DNA from: Planktothricoides sp. SR001
GTDB lineage: Bacteria > Cyanobacteriota > Cyanobacteriia > Cyanobacteriales > Laspinemataceae
DNA length: 34,473 bases
Direction: 5' to 3'
Assembly (NCBI RefSeq): GCF_001276715.1
Contig: NZ_LIUQ01000014.1
Location: forward strand, 94,227 to 128,699
Shown: positions 14,687-24,100 of the stretch, piece after piece
Numbering within the stretch: position 1 is the stretch's first letter
How the letters are laid out: each line of letters begins with the position of its first letter
The notes under the pieces: model-generated
Seen by the model: the letters and a program-made list of their open reading frames with translations, nothing else
What the model was told of the DNA's origin: nothing
The model's database searches: none
Program-made: the position numbers and the translations under genes

Positions 14687-15967
14687 TTATAATATCTCTC
14701 GTTTCAGATAAGGTTGCAGGACTTTCGGCACTTTAATTGTGCCATCGGGCTGTTGATAATTTTCCAAAATTGCCGCCATTGTTCGCCCGATCGCCAACCC
14801 AGACCCGTTTAAAGTATGGACAAATTCCGTGCCTTTTTTGCCTTTATCTTTAAAGCGAATATTCGCACGTCGGGCTTGAAAATCCCCAAAATTAGAACAG
14901 CTAGAAATCTCCCGATATTTTCCAGCGGAGGGCAGCCATACTTCTAAATCATAGCATTTTTGGGCACTAAAACCTAAGTCTCCGGTACAAAGTTCTATGA
15001 CTCGATAAGGCAGTTTTAAGGCTTGCAAAATCGCCTCAGCATTAGCCACTAATGCCTCATGTTCTGCTTCCGAAGTGCTGGGGTGAACAAATTTGACTAA
15101 TTCAACTTTATTAAATTGATGCAGTCGAATCAGTCCTCTAGTATCCTTGCCATAACTGCCAGCTTCCCGCCGAAAACAAGGAGTATAAGCACAATGATAA
15201 ATTGGCAAATCTTCAGCGGTTAAAATCTCATTGCGGTAGAGGTTGGTGACGGGTACTTCCGCAGTGGGGGCTAACCACAAGTCATCCTCCCGACATTGAA
15301 AACTTTCTTCCGCAAATTTAGGTAATTGTCCCGTAGCCCGAAGGGAGTCGGAGTTAATTAAAACTGGCGGCATAATTTCCAAATATCCCGCCGCAATTTG
15401 TTGATCGAGCATAAAATTAATTAACGCTCTTTCTAAGGCGGCACCAGCCCCAATTAAAGAAACAAACCGACTTTGGGCAACTTTTACGGCGCGATCAAAG
15501 TTAAGAATCCCTAACTTTTCGCCAATTTCCCAATGAGGCAAAATATTGGCATTTTTGGGCAGGTATTCGTCACCCCAACGCCGCACTTCTACGTTTTCAT
15601 TTTCACTCTTGCCAATGGGAGTGGTTGCACTGGGTAAATTTGGTAGGTTTAAAAGTAATTCTTCCAGTTGGGCTTTGAGTTCTTTTTCCTTGGGTTCTAG
15701 TTCCCCAATTTGGCTTTTCACTTGGTTGCCCTCTTCTTGTAAAGCCGAGATTTCAGGGTCTTCCGGTTTACCGCCCCCTTTCATTTTTTGGCCAATTTCT
15801 TTGGCAATTTCTTTACTCCGCGCTTGTAGCTGCGATCGCTGCGTCTCTAATTCTCGCTGTTGGCGATCGATTTCCACAATGGGCGCCAGGTCGTAGTCAT
15901 TACTGCGCTGGTTTAGCCGTTCCTGAACTGCTTGGGGATTTTCCCGAATTTGTTTAATGTCTAGCAC
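14687..15967 (-). CDS. serS: Seryl-tRNA synthetase
   Basis: This enzyme charges tRNA-Ser (and tRNA-Sec where present) in the cytoplasm. The 426 residues are the normal length. Residues about 30-105 form the long antiparallel coiled-coil arm that holds the tRNA ([20 protein letters not shown]). The class II core shows [15 protein letters not shown], motif 2 with [19 protein letters not shown], and motif 3 with [19 protein letters not shown]. The start [11 protein letters not shown] is standard. The gene is intact and lies between the methyltransferase and a TauE/SafE gene. Assignment is firm. Confidence 0.97.
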   Translation of the reverse strand: MLDIKQIRENPQAVQERLNQRSNDYDLAPIVEIDRQQRELETQRSQLQARSKEIAKEIGQKMKGGGKPEDPEISALQEEGNQVKSQIGELEPKEKELKAQLEELLLNLPNLPSATTPIGKSENENVEVRRWGDEYLPKNANILPHWEIGEKLGILNFDRAVKVAQSRFVSLIGAGAALERALINFMLDQQIAAGYLEIMPPVLINSDSLRATGQLPKFAEESFQCREDDLWLAPTAEVPVTNLYRNEILTAEDLPIYHCAYTPCFRREAGSYGKDTRGLIRLHQFNKVELVKFVHPSTSEAEHEALVANAEAILQALKLPYRVIELCTGDLGFSAQKCYDLEVWLPSAGKYREISSCSNFGDFQARRANIRFKDKGKKGTEFVHTLNGSGLAIGRTMAAILENYQQPDGTIKVPKVLQPYLKREIL

Positions 15968-16217
15968 AAATAGTCCTCACAGACGGGGAACTCAACAATA
16001 GCGTCTGCCAATTTATCAGCATATTCTGTATTGCCTTTGATTGACTATTTGGTTTGTTGATATTTTATTGCAAGTTACTAACTGATTATTTTTTGGCATG
16101 AGCAAAAGATCCTTCAGTGATGAATGGACTGAAATGAACTGATTTGATTTAATTTGGGGGGTGGCCAAATATTGCGGAAAACATCCTAGGGGTGATCCAG
16201 TTGATTTGCCGATCGCA

Positions 16218-17000
16218 TCAAAATCTCAACCCGCTTTCTTCTAGCATATATAAAGCTAAACATATCAGGAAAAACTGAAACCACCGATTAATCCAAGTGG
16301 TCGAAACATGAGGCAATAACCAAGTCCCCAATTGCACCCCAATAATCCCGCCAATGCCTAAACAAATTCCCGAAATCCATAAGACATGATGATGCCAAGT
16401 ATGTTGAATTAATCCGGAAGCGGCGATCGCCACCATTGCCCCTAAACTGGTGGGGGCAGCAGTTTTAATTGACTCTCCTAATAATAGGATTTGTAACGGC
16501 ACCATTACAATCCCACCCCCAATCCCAAATATCCCAGACATCACCCCAGCGATCGCGCCAATTTGGGCAAATTTCCAGCGGCTTAATGGCTGAGATAAAA
16601 TTGGATCAACTTCCGGTTCATTCGCCGAATTATCTGCATCTTGATTGAAACTTTCTCGCCTGTGAATTAGATAAATCGTCAATAATAATAAACCGGAAAA
16701 AATCAGAGCCAACCAGCGATCTGAAAGGCGATCGCCCACCCAAGCACCCACTTGTGCAGCGGGAATTCCCACCAAAGCAATTTGGCCACAAACACGCAAA
16801 TTTAATTGAGAATTCAACCAGTTTTGCCAACTACCGGAAATCGCTGTAAGCAACACTCCGACTAAACTGGTGGCCGCTGCATTAATCACAGAAAATCCCA
16901 AAAAAGTTAAGGCAGGCACGATGATAAATCCGCCACCTACGCCAAAAATGCCTGAGAGAAAACCAGTCCCTATTCCTAATAAAAATAGCCAGAATAACAT
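16218..17000 (-). CDS. TauE/SafE family membrane permease
   Basis: This is an inner-membrane protein of 260 residues with about eight hydrophobic segments. It has the two-fold repeat of the TauE/SafE (DUF81) family: SGIFGVGGGFIIVPAL near residues 16-31 and SGIFGIGGGIVMVPL near 155-169. Members export sulfite, sulfoacetate or other organic anions; the substrate here cannot be told. The soluble loop at about 113-140 is acidic. The gene is apparently monocistronic, upstream of serS on the same strand with a 250-base gap. Confidence 0.9.
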   Translation of the reverse strand: MLFWLFLLGIGTGFLSGIFGVGGGFIIVPALTFLGFSVINAAATSLVGVLLTAISGSWQNWLNSQLNLRVCGQIALVGIPAAQVGAWVGDRLSDRWLALIFSGLLLLTIYLIHRRESFNQDADNSANEPEVDPILSQPLSRWKFAQIGAIAGVMSGIFGIGGGIVMVPLQILLLGESIKTAAPTSLGAMVAIAASGLIQHTWHHHVLWISGICLGIGGIIGVQLGTWLLPHVSTTWINRWFQFFLICLALYMLEESGLRF

Positions 17001-17086
17001 TGTTTTTTATTTGTTAATTGTACTTTTGGTATTCGCCCGAAGCCTCATAATTACAGCGGTTTTCTGGTTGGTAAAACACAAATATC

Positions 17087-17163
17087 CGTAGGGGCGCGAT
17101 CTTTCCGGCAGATATTCTTGGGTTAACAGCCAGAGATTATTTGCCGTCAGTCTTCGCCCCTAC
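17087..17163. repeat. GTAGGGGCG...CGCCCCTAC hairpin repeat
   Basis: GTAGGGGCG and CGCCCCTAC enclose about 60 bases between the TauE/SafE gene and argS. It is the same dispersed repeat type as 1056-1092 and 34313 onward. Confidence 0.6.
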
Positions 17164-17178
17164 AAACATCGATTGTAA

Positions 17179-17198
17179 GGGTCAACGGTCGTTGACCC
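17179..17198 (-). terminator. Hairpin after argS
   Basis: GGGTCAACG and CGTTGACCC are perfect 9-base arms with a 2-base loop, 16 bases past the argS stop codon. There is no T-run, so this is a candidate terminator or RNA-stabilising hairpin. Confidence 0.5.
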
Positions 17199-17213
17199 CT
17201 ACCCTGAATAAAA

Positions 17214-18971
17214 CTACATCCGATCTAACACTTCAATTCCCAATAAATTCAAGCCCAATTTCAAAATCCGGGCTGTAAAATCACACAGGAGTAAACGAGA
17301 AGTGTGGAATGGTTCCTCTGCTTGTAAAACCGGACAGCGATCGTAAAATTGATTAAACTTTTGGCTCAATTCAAATAGATATTGACAAAGCCGATTCGGT
17401 AATAACTCCGTTTCTACCGCAGCGATCGCCTCACTCAACAGCAGAATATGTTTTGCCAAAGCGATTTCCGTCTCTTCTTTGAGAATAATTTGCTCACCCA
17501 CCCCCAAATGTCCGAAATCAATATCACCTTTACGGCTAATTCCCTGAACTCGGACATAAGCATAAAGCATATAAGGGGCCGTATTCCCTTGCAAAGCCAG
17601 CATTTTATCGTAACTAAAAATATAGCTACTGGTGCGATTTTGGCTCAAGTCAGCATATTTCACCGCACTCAAACCCACCACTTGCGCCACACGGTCGATA
17701 AATTCTGGAGTTTCTGACCGTCCTTCTACTTGAAGTCGGGTTTCCAAATCAGCCTTAGCGCGGGCGATCGCCTCATCCAACAAATCCCGTAACCGCACAG
17801 TTTCCCCAGCGCGGGTTTTCAACTTCTTGCCATCTTCCCCTTGCACCAAACCAAAGGGAACATGAACCACTTGTACATCATCGGGAATCCAACCAGCACG
17901 AGTTGCCACCTGGAACACCTGGGCAAAATGGGTAGACTGACCTAGATCCGTCACATAAATAATCCGTTTTGCCCCATCTTCCTTAATCCGATAGCGCAAA
18001 GCTGCCAAATCCGTAGTCGCGTAATTATAGCCACCATTAGACTTTTGCACGATCAACGGCTGAGGGTTTCCTTCTTTATTCATAAACCCTTCTAAAAACA
18101 CACATTGGGCGCCTTGGTCTTCTTGCAATAATCCCAAGTTATCCAAATCTGCCACCACTGCGGGCAAAAAAGGATTATAAAAAGACTCGCCCCGTTCCGT
18201 CACCTTAATATCCAACAAATCATAAATCACCTGAAACTCGCGACGAGATTGATCGCACAATAATTTCCAAGCTTGGATTGTCTCTGGATCTCCAGCTTGC
18301 AGTTGCACCACCGCTTGCCGGGAAATCTCGCAAAACGCCTCATCTTCATCAAACCGTTGTTTGGCTTTTTTGTAGAAAGCCACCAAATCGCCAATATCCA
18401 AAGCATCCGCTTTCGTCAAAGCTTCGGGATAAGCTTCGCGCAAATAGGTAATCAGCATCCCGAATTGGGTGCCCCAGTCACCGACATGGTTGAGTCGGAT
18501 AACTTCGTGTCCCCGGAATTCCAAAATTCGGGCAATACAATCGCCGATAATGGTCGATCGCAGATGTCCCACGTGCATTTCTTTAGCAATATTGGGGCTG
18601 GAAAAATCCACCACAATTTTCTGGGGATTTTCTACCCGGTCTACCCCCAGTCGGGCAAAACCCACAATCGAACTGAGTTGGGCTTCCAGATAACTGGGTT
18701 TAATCATCAAATTAATAAAGCCGGGACCCGCTATTTCTGGGGTTTGGCAAATATCGCTCACATTTAAATGATCCACAATTTTCTGAGCAATATCGCGGGG
18801 CTTTTGCTTTAACGGTTTCGCCAAAGACATAGCCACATTTGACTGGTAATCCCCAAACTTGGGATTACTCGCAGGAACTAACAGGGGGTCAGTTGCCGCT
18901 AATTCTTGCCCAAAAGCAGCGACTAAAGCCTGTAAAAATCGTTCTTTGAGGAGGATAATTGGAGTTTTCAT
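17214..18971 (-). CDS. argS: Arginyl-tRNA synthetase
   Basis: This is the class I enzyme that charges tRNA-Arg. The frame is open from 19016, but the ATG at 18971 gives [20 protein letters not shown], the N-terminus expected for ArgRS, and 585 residues, the usual length. The 15 extra upstream codons (with a P-P-P-K-K stretch) look untranslated. The Add-1 domain comes first, followed by the HIGH signature as HVGHLRS at residues 133-139. The KMSKS loop is replaced by GKKLKTRAG, a common variant in ArgRS. The C-terminal DALR anticodon-binding domain ends [13 protein letters not shown]. The gene is intact. Confidence 0.96.
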   Translation of the reverse strand: MKTPIILLKERFLQALVAAFGQELAATDPLLVPASNPKFGDYQSNVAMSLAKPLKQKPRDIAQKIVDHLNVSDICQTPEIAGPGFINLMIKPSYLEAQLSSIVGFARLGVDRVENPQKIVVDFSSPNIAKEMHVGHLRSTIIGDCIARILEFRGHEVIRLNHVGDWGTQFGMLITYLREAYPEALTKADALDIGDLVAFYKKAKQRFDEDEAFCEISRQAVVQLQAGDPETIQAWKLLCDQSRREFQVIYDLLDIKVTERGESFYNPFLPAVVADLDNLGLLQEDQGAQCVFLEGFMNKEGNPQPLIVQKSNGGYNYATTDLAALRYRIKEDGAKRIIYVTDLGQSTHFAQVFQVATRAGWIPDDVQVVHVPFGLVQGEDGKKLKTRAGETVRLRDLLDEAIARAKADLETRLQVEGRSETPEFIDRVAQVVGLSAVKYADLSQNRTSSYIFSYDKMLALQGNTAPYMLYAYVRVQGISRKGDIDFGHLGVGEQIILKEETEIALAKHILLLSEAIAAVETELLPNRLCQYLFELSQKFNQFYDRCPVLQAEEPFHTSRLLLCDFTARILKLGLNLLGIEVLDRM

Positions 18972-19016
18972 AATTTTTTTTGGGGGGGGGAAAACAATCG
19001 TCCATTGAATACACAT

Positions 19017-19483
19017 TCTCGTATGTAGTGGGCCAATCCCCCTTCTTTAAGTTTATCAATTGACTCGTCTATTATTCTATGATTCAGGCAAATGATTCAG
19101 GCAAACCAGATAAACAGGACTGATCCACACGACCCTAGAAACCGAGTTTCTCACCTTGATTTTCTGCGAGGGACTTTTTTTCCTGAAAGAAACCCGGTTT
19201 CCGAGCACCCAGCCGATCGCCCGTTTTTGCCAATATGCAACCAATACAACAGATACAGGATGACTGGCTAAATTATCTACCGTTTTGGTGGAGATTTCCA
19301 CTAAGTATAATTACTCACTTCCTAATTGAGATGCACCCCTCGGCGGGCTTTGGTGGTAGAGATTAATCGCGATCGTTTCGTTTTTTTATGATGATACTCT
19401 ATTTTGGGAATTTGATAGTATTATCGAGATGTTTATTAAATTCAACTGATGAAACTTCTGTAAAACCAAAAGGAGATGAAAAT
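19017..19483. other. Non-coding region between argS and the amidase gene
   Basis: This 467-base gap contains the AAACCGGGTTT-type repeat pair at 19137-19203 and a short word, TCTATTATTCTATGAT, that recurs near 32878. There is no supported gene. It must contain the argS promoter (minus) and that of the amidase (plus). Confidence 0.5.
19137..19203. repeat. AAACCGGGTTT-type inverted repeat pair
   Basis: AGAAACCGAGTTTCT (19137-19151) and AGAAACCCGGTTTCC (19188-19202) form a palindrome pair upstream of argS. The family is dispersed through the window's intergenic regions. Confidence 0.6.
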
Positions 19484-20617
19484 ATGTGTACGCGAATACT
19501 ATGGACAGGAAAGGATAAGAGTGGCAAATTTCACTCAATCTGCGGTCGTAATATGGACTGGGGTATTGATATGGGAGAAAAGCTATGGGTCTTTCCGGCT
19601 GGACTAAAGCGAAAAAGTGATGTCAAGGGCAAACCTGTAGAGTGGGTGTCAAAATATGGCAGCATTGCTACTATTGTTTACGATCAGGCCACCAGTGACG
19701 GAATGAATGAAAAGGGACTAGGAGTTCATGCTAATTGGCTTGCTAAAAGTTTTTATGGGGAGCGGGATGAAAGCAAACCAGGGCTTGATTGTAATCGCGC
19801 CCTGCAATATTTCCTCGATAACTTTGCCACCGTTAAGGAAGTTGTTGAATACTTCAAGAATAATCAAGATATGCAGTTGGTTGAAACCAAGATCACAAAA
19901 GGGAAGTTTGAAGTTCCAATCGAATGCCATTTAGCGATCGAAGATGCTCAGGGTGAGTCGCTCATTGTCGAGTATCTTAATAAAAACGACGACGATGATA
20001 CTAAACCTCGTGTTCTGGAAGTAAAAATCTACTACAGTGGCGATCTTCCTGAATTATACCTTAAATACTGCAATAACCTTGACATTCCTTCTGAAAAAAA
20101 AGAGGAGTATAAAGCAAATTATTTGAAGGCGTACAACGTCCTGACTAATAATCCTACCTTCAAAAAACAGCTTGAAAATCTCAAAAATTATAAATATTTT
20201 ATTTCTGATGATCATCTAAACTTGCCTGGTGATACTGATGCATCTTCCCGTTTTGTTCGTGGTGCCTATTATTTAATAAATCTCCCTGAGCCAACAAACC
20301 AACGGGAAGCGATCGCTCAGGTTTTAAGTGTTATGCGTTCTACCGCACAACCGTTCCGAAAACCAAAACCAGACTCTAATGCCCTTTATGCCTCATCAAC
20401 CCGGTGGCGTACAGTGGCAGCTTGCACAGAAAAACTGTATATGTACGAATCATCCGTTAATCCAACCCTGATCTGGCTTGATGCTAACAAGTTAGACTTC
20501 AAAGAAGGCAGTGGGGTCCGTGTCTTCGATCTGACCAAGCATGAAACAGTGATCGGTGAAGTATCCGAGAAATTGACACCTGCCGAGGATCTGTTTGGCA
20601 AGAACTTATCCGAGTAA
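19484..20617 (+). CDS. Linear amide C-N hydrolase (choloylglycine hydrolase family)
   Basis: This is an N-terminal nucleophile hydrolase related to bile-salt hydrolase and penicillin V acylase. ATG 19484 follows AGGAG at 19471-19475 and gives MCTRILW, so Cys2 becomes the N-terminal nucleophile after Met removal. The open frame from 19388 has no such feature. Arg22 and Asp25 in CGRNMDWG match the Arg/Asp pair of the family, and STRWRTVAAC near the C-terminus carries a candidate Arg. Length is 377 residues, within the family range. No signal peptide is visible if the start is right. Substrates may be acylated amines or peptides. It lies 526 bases before the NRPS in the same direction, so it may act on that product, but this is only inference. 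Confidence 0.88.
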   Translation: MCTRILWTGKDKSGKFHSICGRNMDWGIDMGEKLWVFPAGLKRKSDVKGKPVEWVSKYGSIATIVYDQATSDGMNEKGLGVHANWLAKSFYGERDESKPGLDCNRALQYFLDNFATVKEVVEYFKNNQDMQLVETKITKGKFEVPIECHLAIEDAQGESLIVEYLNKNDDDDTKPRVLEVKIYYSGDLPELYLKYCNNLDIPSEKKEEYKANYLKAYNVLTNNPTFKKQLENLKNYKYFISDDHLNLPGDTDASSRFVRGAYYLINLPEPTNQREAIAQVLSVMRSTAQPFRKPKPDSNALYASSTRWRTVAACTEKLYMYESSVNPTLIWLDANKLDFKEGSGVRVFDLTKHETVIGEVSEKLTPAEDLFGKNLSE

Positions 20618-20644
20618 TGGGAAGTTGAGTCAAGTGCGACCTTC

Positions 20645-20710
20645 AGAAACCGGGTTTCTTAATACTATCTTTGTCACCCAAGCTTCATGGTGATAGAAAC
20701 CCGGTTTCTT
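20645..20710. repeat. AAACCGGGTTT inverted repeat pair
   Basis: AGAAACCGGGTTTCTT (20645-20660) and AGAAACCCGGTTTCTT (20695-20710) each resemble the same near-palindrome, so the two can pair. It probably ends the amidase transcript. Confidence 0.65.
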
Positions 20711-20824
20711 GGGTTGCTCAAGACCTAGTGATTGTAGGGGCGGTGCCCCCGTGCCCGCCCTGACGCTTTGATTCTCAAGACGGCTAAAGGGTTGCAACCC
20801 TTATCCAGTATATATCCAGTATAT

Positions 20825-20894
20825 TAGACATCTCCAATAATTGCCCGTCACAAAGCCAGATCAAGGCTTTATATCTAATTTTTGGAGATGTCTA
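20825..20894. mobile_element. Possible 70-bp MITE-like element with 18-bp inverted ends
   Basis: TAGACATCTCCAATAATT (20825-20842) and the complement of 20877-20894 differ at one of 18 positions. Both ends begin with TA, as expected for Tc1/IS630-type insertion. Inside is a second hairpin, AAAGCC-N7-GGCTTT. It has no room for a transposase. It may be a non-autonomous element or a structured leader of the NRPS gene. Confidence 0.45.
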
Positions 20895-21143
20895 TTGTCT
20901 AGCTCAACGAGTCTCCACTTAACCATAACTTTATATTTCTTATTATGTTGTTGACTTTTCCTTCTTGACAGATGGGGATAATTGTCATTATATTATTTTG
21001 GAGATACCTAAAGCCGAGACTCAGAGCAAAAGCATATTTTTTTGGATGAGTTCTTAACAAGAATTGATTTTTTCTTGTTTCGCCCGCCAGAGGTGATGAA
21101 AACAACAAAAGTAGATAAAATTACTGATCTAATATTATAAATT

Positions 21144-24100
21144 ATGGAAACGCAACTAAATTATTGGCAGCAGCAATTACAAGATGCTCCCGAATTATTA
21201 CAATTGCCCACAGATAGAACTCGCCCCAGCATACAAACTTATACGGGTAAAATACAAAGATTTACCTTGAATCAGGAATTAACCCAGAAATTACAAAAAC
21301 TCTCAAGTGAGTCTGGAACTACTTTATTTATAACCCTATTGGCTGGCTTCGCTACTTTACTATACCGTTACAGTGGGCAGTCAGATATTTTAATAGGTTC
21401 ACCAGTAGTAAATCGTCATCATCAAGAACTAGACTTATTTATTAATACATTAGTTTTCCGAAGTAATTTTTCCGACAATCCTAGTTTTTTAAGCTTACTC
21501 CATCAGGTCAAACAAACCACAACAAAAGCTGATGAAAATCAAGATATACCCTGGGAAAAGGTAGTAGAAGCATTACAACCTCAAATATCTTTAAGTCATT
21601 CACCTATTTTCCAGGTGATGTTTACCTTAGAGAGTCAATTGGGGCATGAATTAGAATCAACCCTAAAAAATTGGAGAGAATTAAATCAAAACAACATAAC
21701 TGCTAAATTTGATTTAACAGTTTCAATGACGGAAACACTTGAAATTTTAGAAGCGGAATGGGAATATAACAGAGAATTATGGGATGACTCAACGATTGAG
21801 CGGATGGCTGGTCATTTTGAGAACTTGTTATCAGCCATTGTTGCTGACCCTCATCAGACGGTAAATGAATTACCCTTATTGAGCGAAACCGAACGCGATC
21901 GATTATTAGTAGAGTGGAATAATACCGAAACAGAATATCCCCAGGATAAATCTATTCATCAATTATTTGAAGAACAGGTACAACTTACACCCAATGCCAT
22001 AGCTGTAATATTTGCACAACAAAAATTAACCTATTCTGAATTAAATCAAAAAGCTAATCAAGTAGCACACTATTTACAAAGTTTGGGAGTAAAACCTGAC
22101 GCACTGGTAGGGATTTGTGTAGAACGCTCCCTAGAGATGATAATTGGACTGTTAGGGATATTAAAAGCCGGTGGATCTTATGTGCCCCTTGACCCAAATT
22201 ATCCAGCCGAAAGGTTGAGTTATATGCTGACGAATTCAAAAGTTGATGTGTTATTAACTCAACAGGATTTATTATCATTTTTACCTTCATCTACTGCCAA
22301 TCTAGTTTGTTTGGATAGAGATTGGCAAGAGATTAAAAAATATAGTCAGTCCAATCCTGAGACGGGAGTAGGTTCAGAGAATTTAGCTTATGTAATTTAT
22401 ACTTCAGGTTCTACTGGACAGCCTAAAGGAGTGTCCATGAACCATCGTCCGCTTGTCAATCTTATACTTTGGCAAGTAAAACAATCATCTGCTAAATCTG
22501 GCACAAAAACAGGGCAATTTACACCAATAAGCTTTGATGTGTCTTTTCAAGAAATCTTTGCTACTTTGTGTTCAGGGGGAATATTAGTTTTAATCAGAGA
22601 AGAAATACGCAGAGATGGAACAGCATTATTAAAAATGCTCACAGAAGAAGCTATTGAAAGACTATTTCTGCCTTTTGTTGCGCTAGAACAGTTAGATCAG
22701 AGTGCGACAAATACTCAATTTCTCCCTCAAAATCTTCAGGAATTAATTACGGCTGGAGAACAATTAAAAATTACTCCGACACTAATAGAATTTTTCAATA
22801 AACTTCCTAATTGTCAACTAAAAAATCAATACGGGCCAACAGAAAGTCATGTCGTGACAGTATTTACTTTAAAAGGTTCTCCCGATATTTGGCCATCACT
22901 TCCACCCATAGGAAAACCAATAGCCAACGCTAAAATATACATCTTAGACAAACAATTTCAACCAGTACCCATAGGAGTATCCGGTGAACTTTACATCGGA
23001 GGAGATGCACTAGCTAGAGGTTATCTTAATCGCCCAGAATTAACCAGTGAAAGATTTATTTCTAATCCTTTTGGTGAGGGTCGCCTTTATAAAACAGGAG
23101 ATTTAGCCCGCTATTTACCAGATGGTAATATAGAATATTTAGGACGGATAGATAATCAAGTCAAAATTAGAGGTTTCCGCATTGAACTAGGGGAAATAGA
23201 AGCAGTTATTAACAACCATCCTCAAGTTCAACAAGCTGTAGTTATAGCTAGAGAAGATATTCCCGGAAACAAACGTTTAGTCACTTATGTAGTTCCCAAA
23301 TCAAATCATAGTTTGGCCTCAGATCAAGAACTCGATGCTACACAAGTTGCACAATGGCAACAAATTTGGAATACAAACTACAGCCAAACCGCATCCGACT
23401 TTGATCCGACTTTTAATACTATAGGTTGGCGAGATAGTTATACAGGTCAAGCTATTCCTAAACAAGAAATGCGTCAATGGTTAGATGCTACAGTAGAACG
23501 TATTCTTACCTGGAAACCCGACCGAGTTTTGGAAATTGGTTGCGGAACGGGAATGCTTTTGTTTCAAATTGCTCCAAAATGTTCTTATTATCTGGGGACT
23601 GATTTTTCTTCCCAGGTTTTGTCTTATTTAGAAGAACAATTAGCAAATTTAGACGGAAATTGGTCACAAGTTTCTCTTTCCCAGAGAACAGCAGATAATT
23701 TTGAGGGTATTGAACCTGCTTCATTTGATACTGTAATTATCAATTCCGTAATCGAGTTATTTCCTAGCATTAATTACTTAAGTGATGTTTTAAAAAAAGC
23801 GATCCAGGCGGTGAAAAAAGAGGGGATTATTTTTATAGGAGATATCCGTAATTTCTCTTTAATAGAAGCTTTCTATGCTAAACTTGAATTAGATAAAGCT
23901 TCAGATTTGCTATCAACAAAAGAGTTACAGCACTACATTTTTGATGGCATGGGTAAGGAGGATCAATTATTGCTAGATCCTGATTTTTTCATAGCACTAA
24001 AGCAACATTTTTCTTCCATCAGTCATGTGCAAATTCAACTCAAGCGCGATCGATATCATAATGAAATATCTAAATTCCGCTATGATGTTATTCTTCATAT

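Larger units (their letters stand above)
20618..21143. other. Non-coding leader region before the NRPS
   Basis: This 526-base stretch holds an AAACCGGGTTT pair (20645-20710), a GC-rich repeat near 20740, a 70-base element with inverted ends (20825-20894), and an AT-rich region up to the NRPS start. No coding remnant of the missing condensation half-domain was found in any frame. No good ribosome binding site precedes ATG 21144. Confidence 0.55.

Noticed and set aside
20899-21108. 69-residue minus-strand ORF in the NRPS leader
   Set aside because: Low-complexity AT-rich region with no recognisable domain or ribosome binding site. It was checked as a possible remnant of the missing C domain and does not match.
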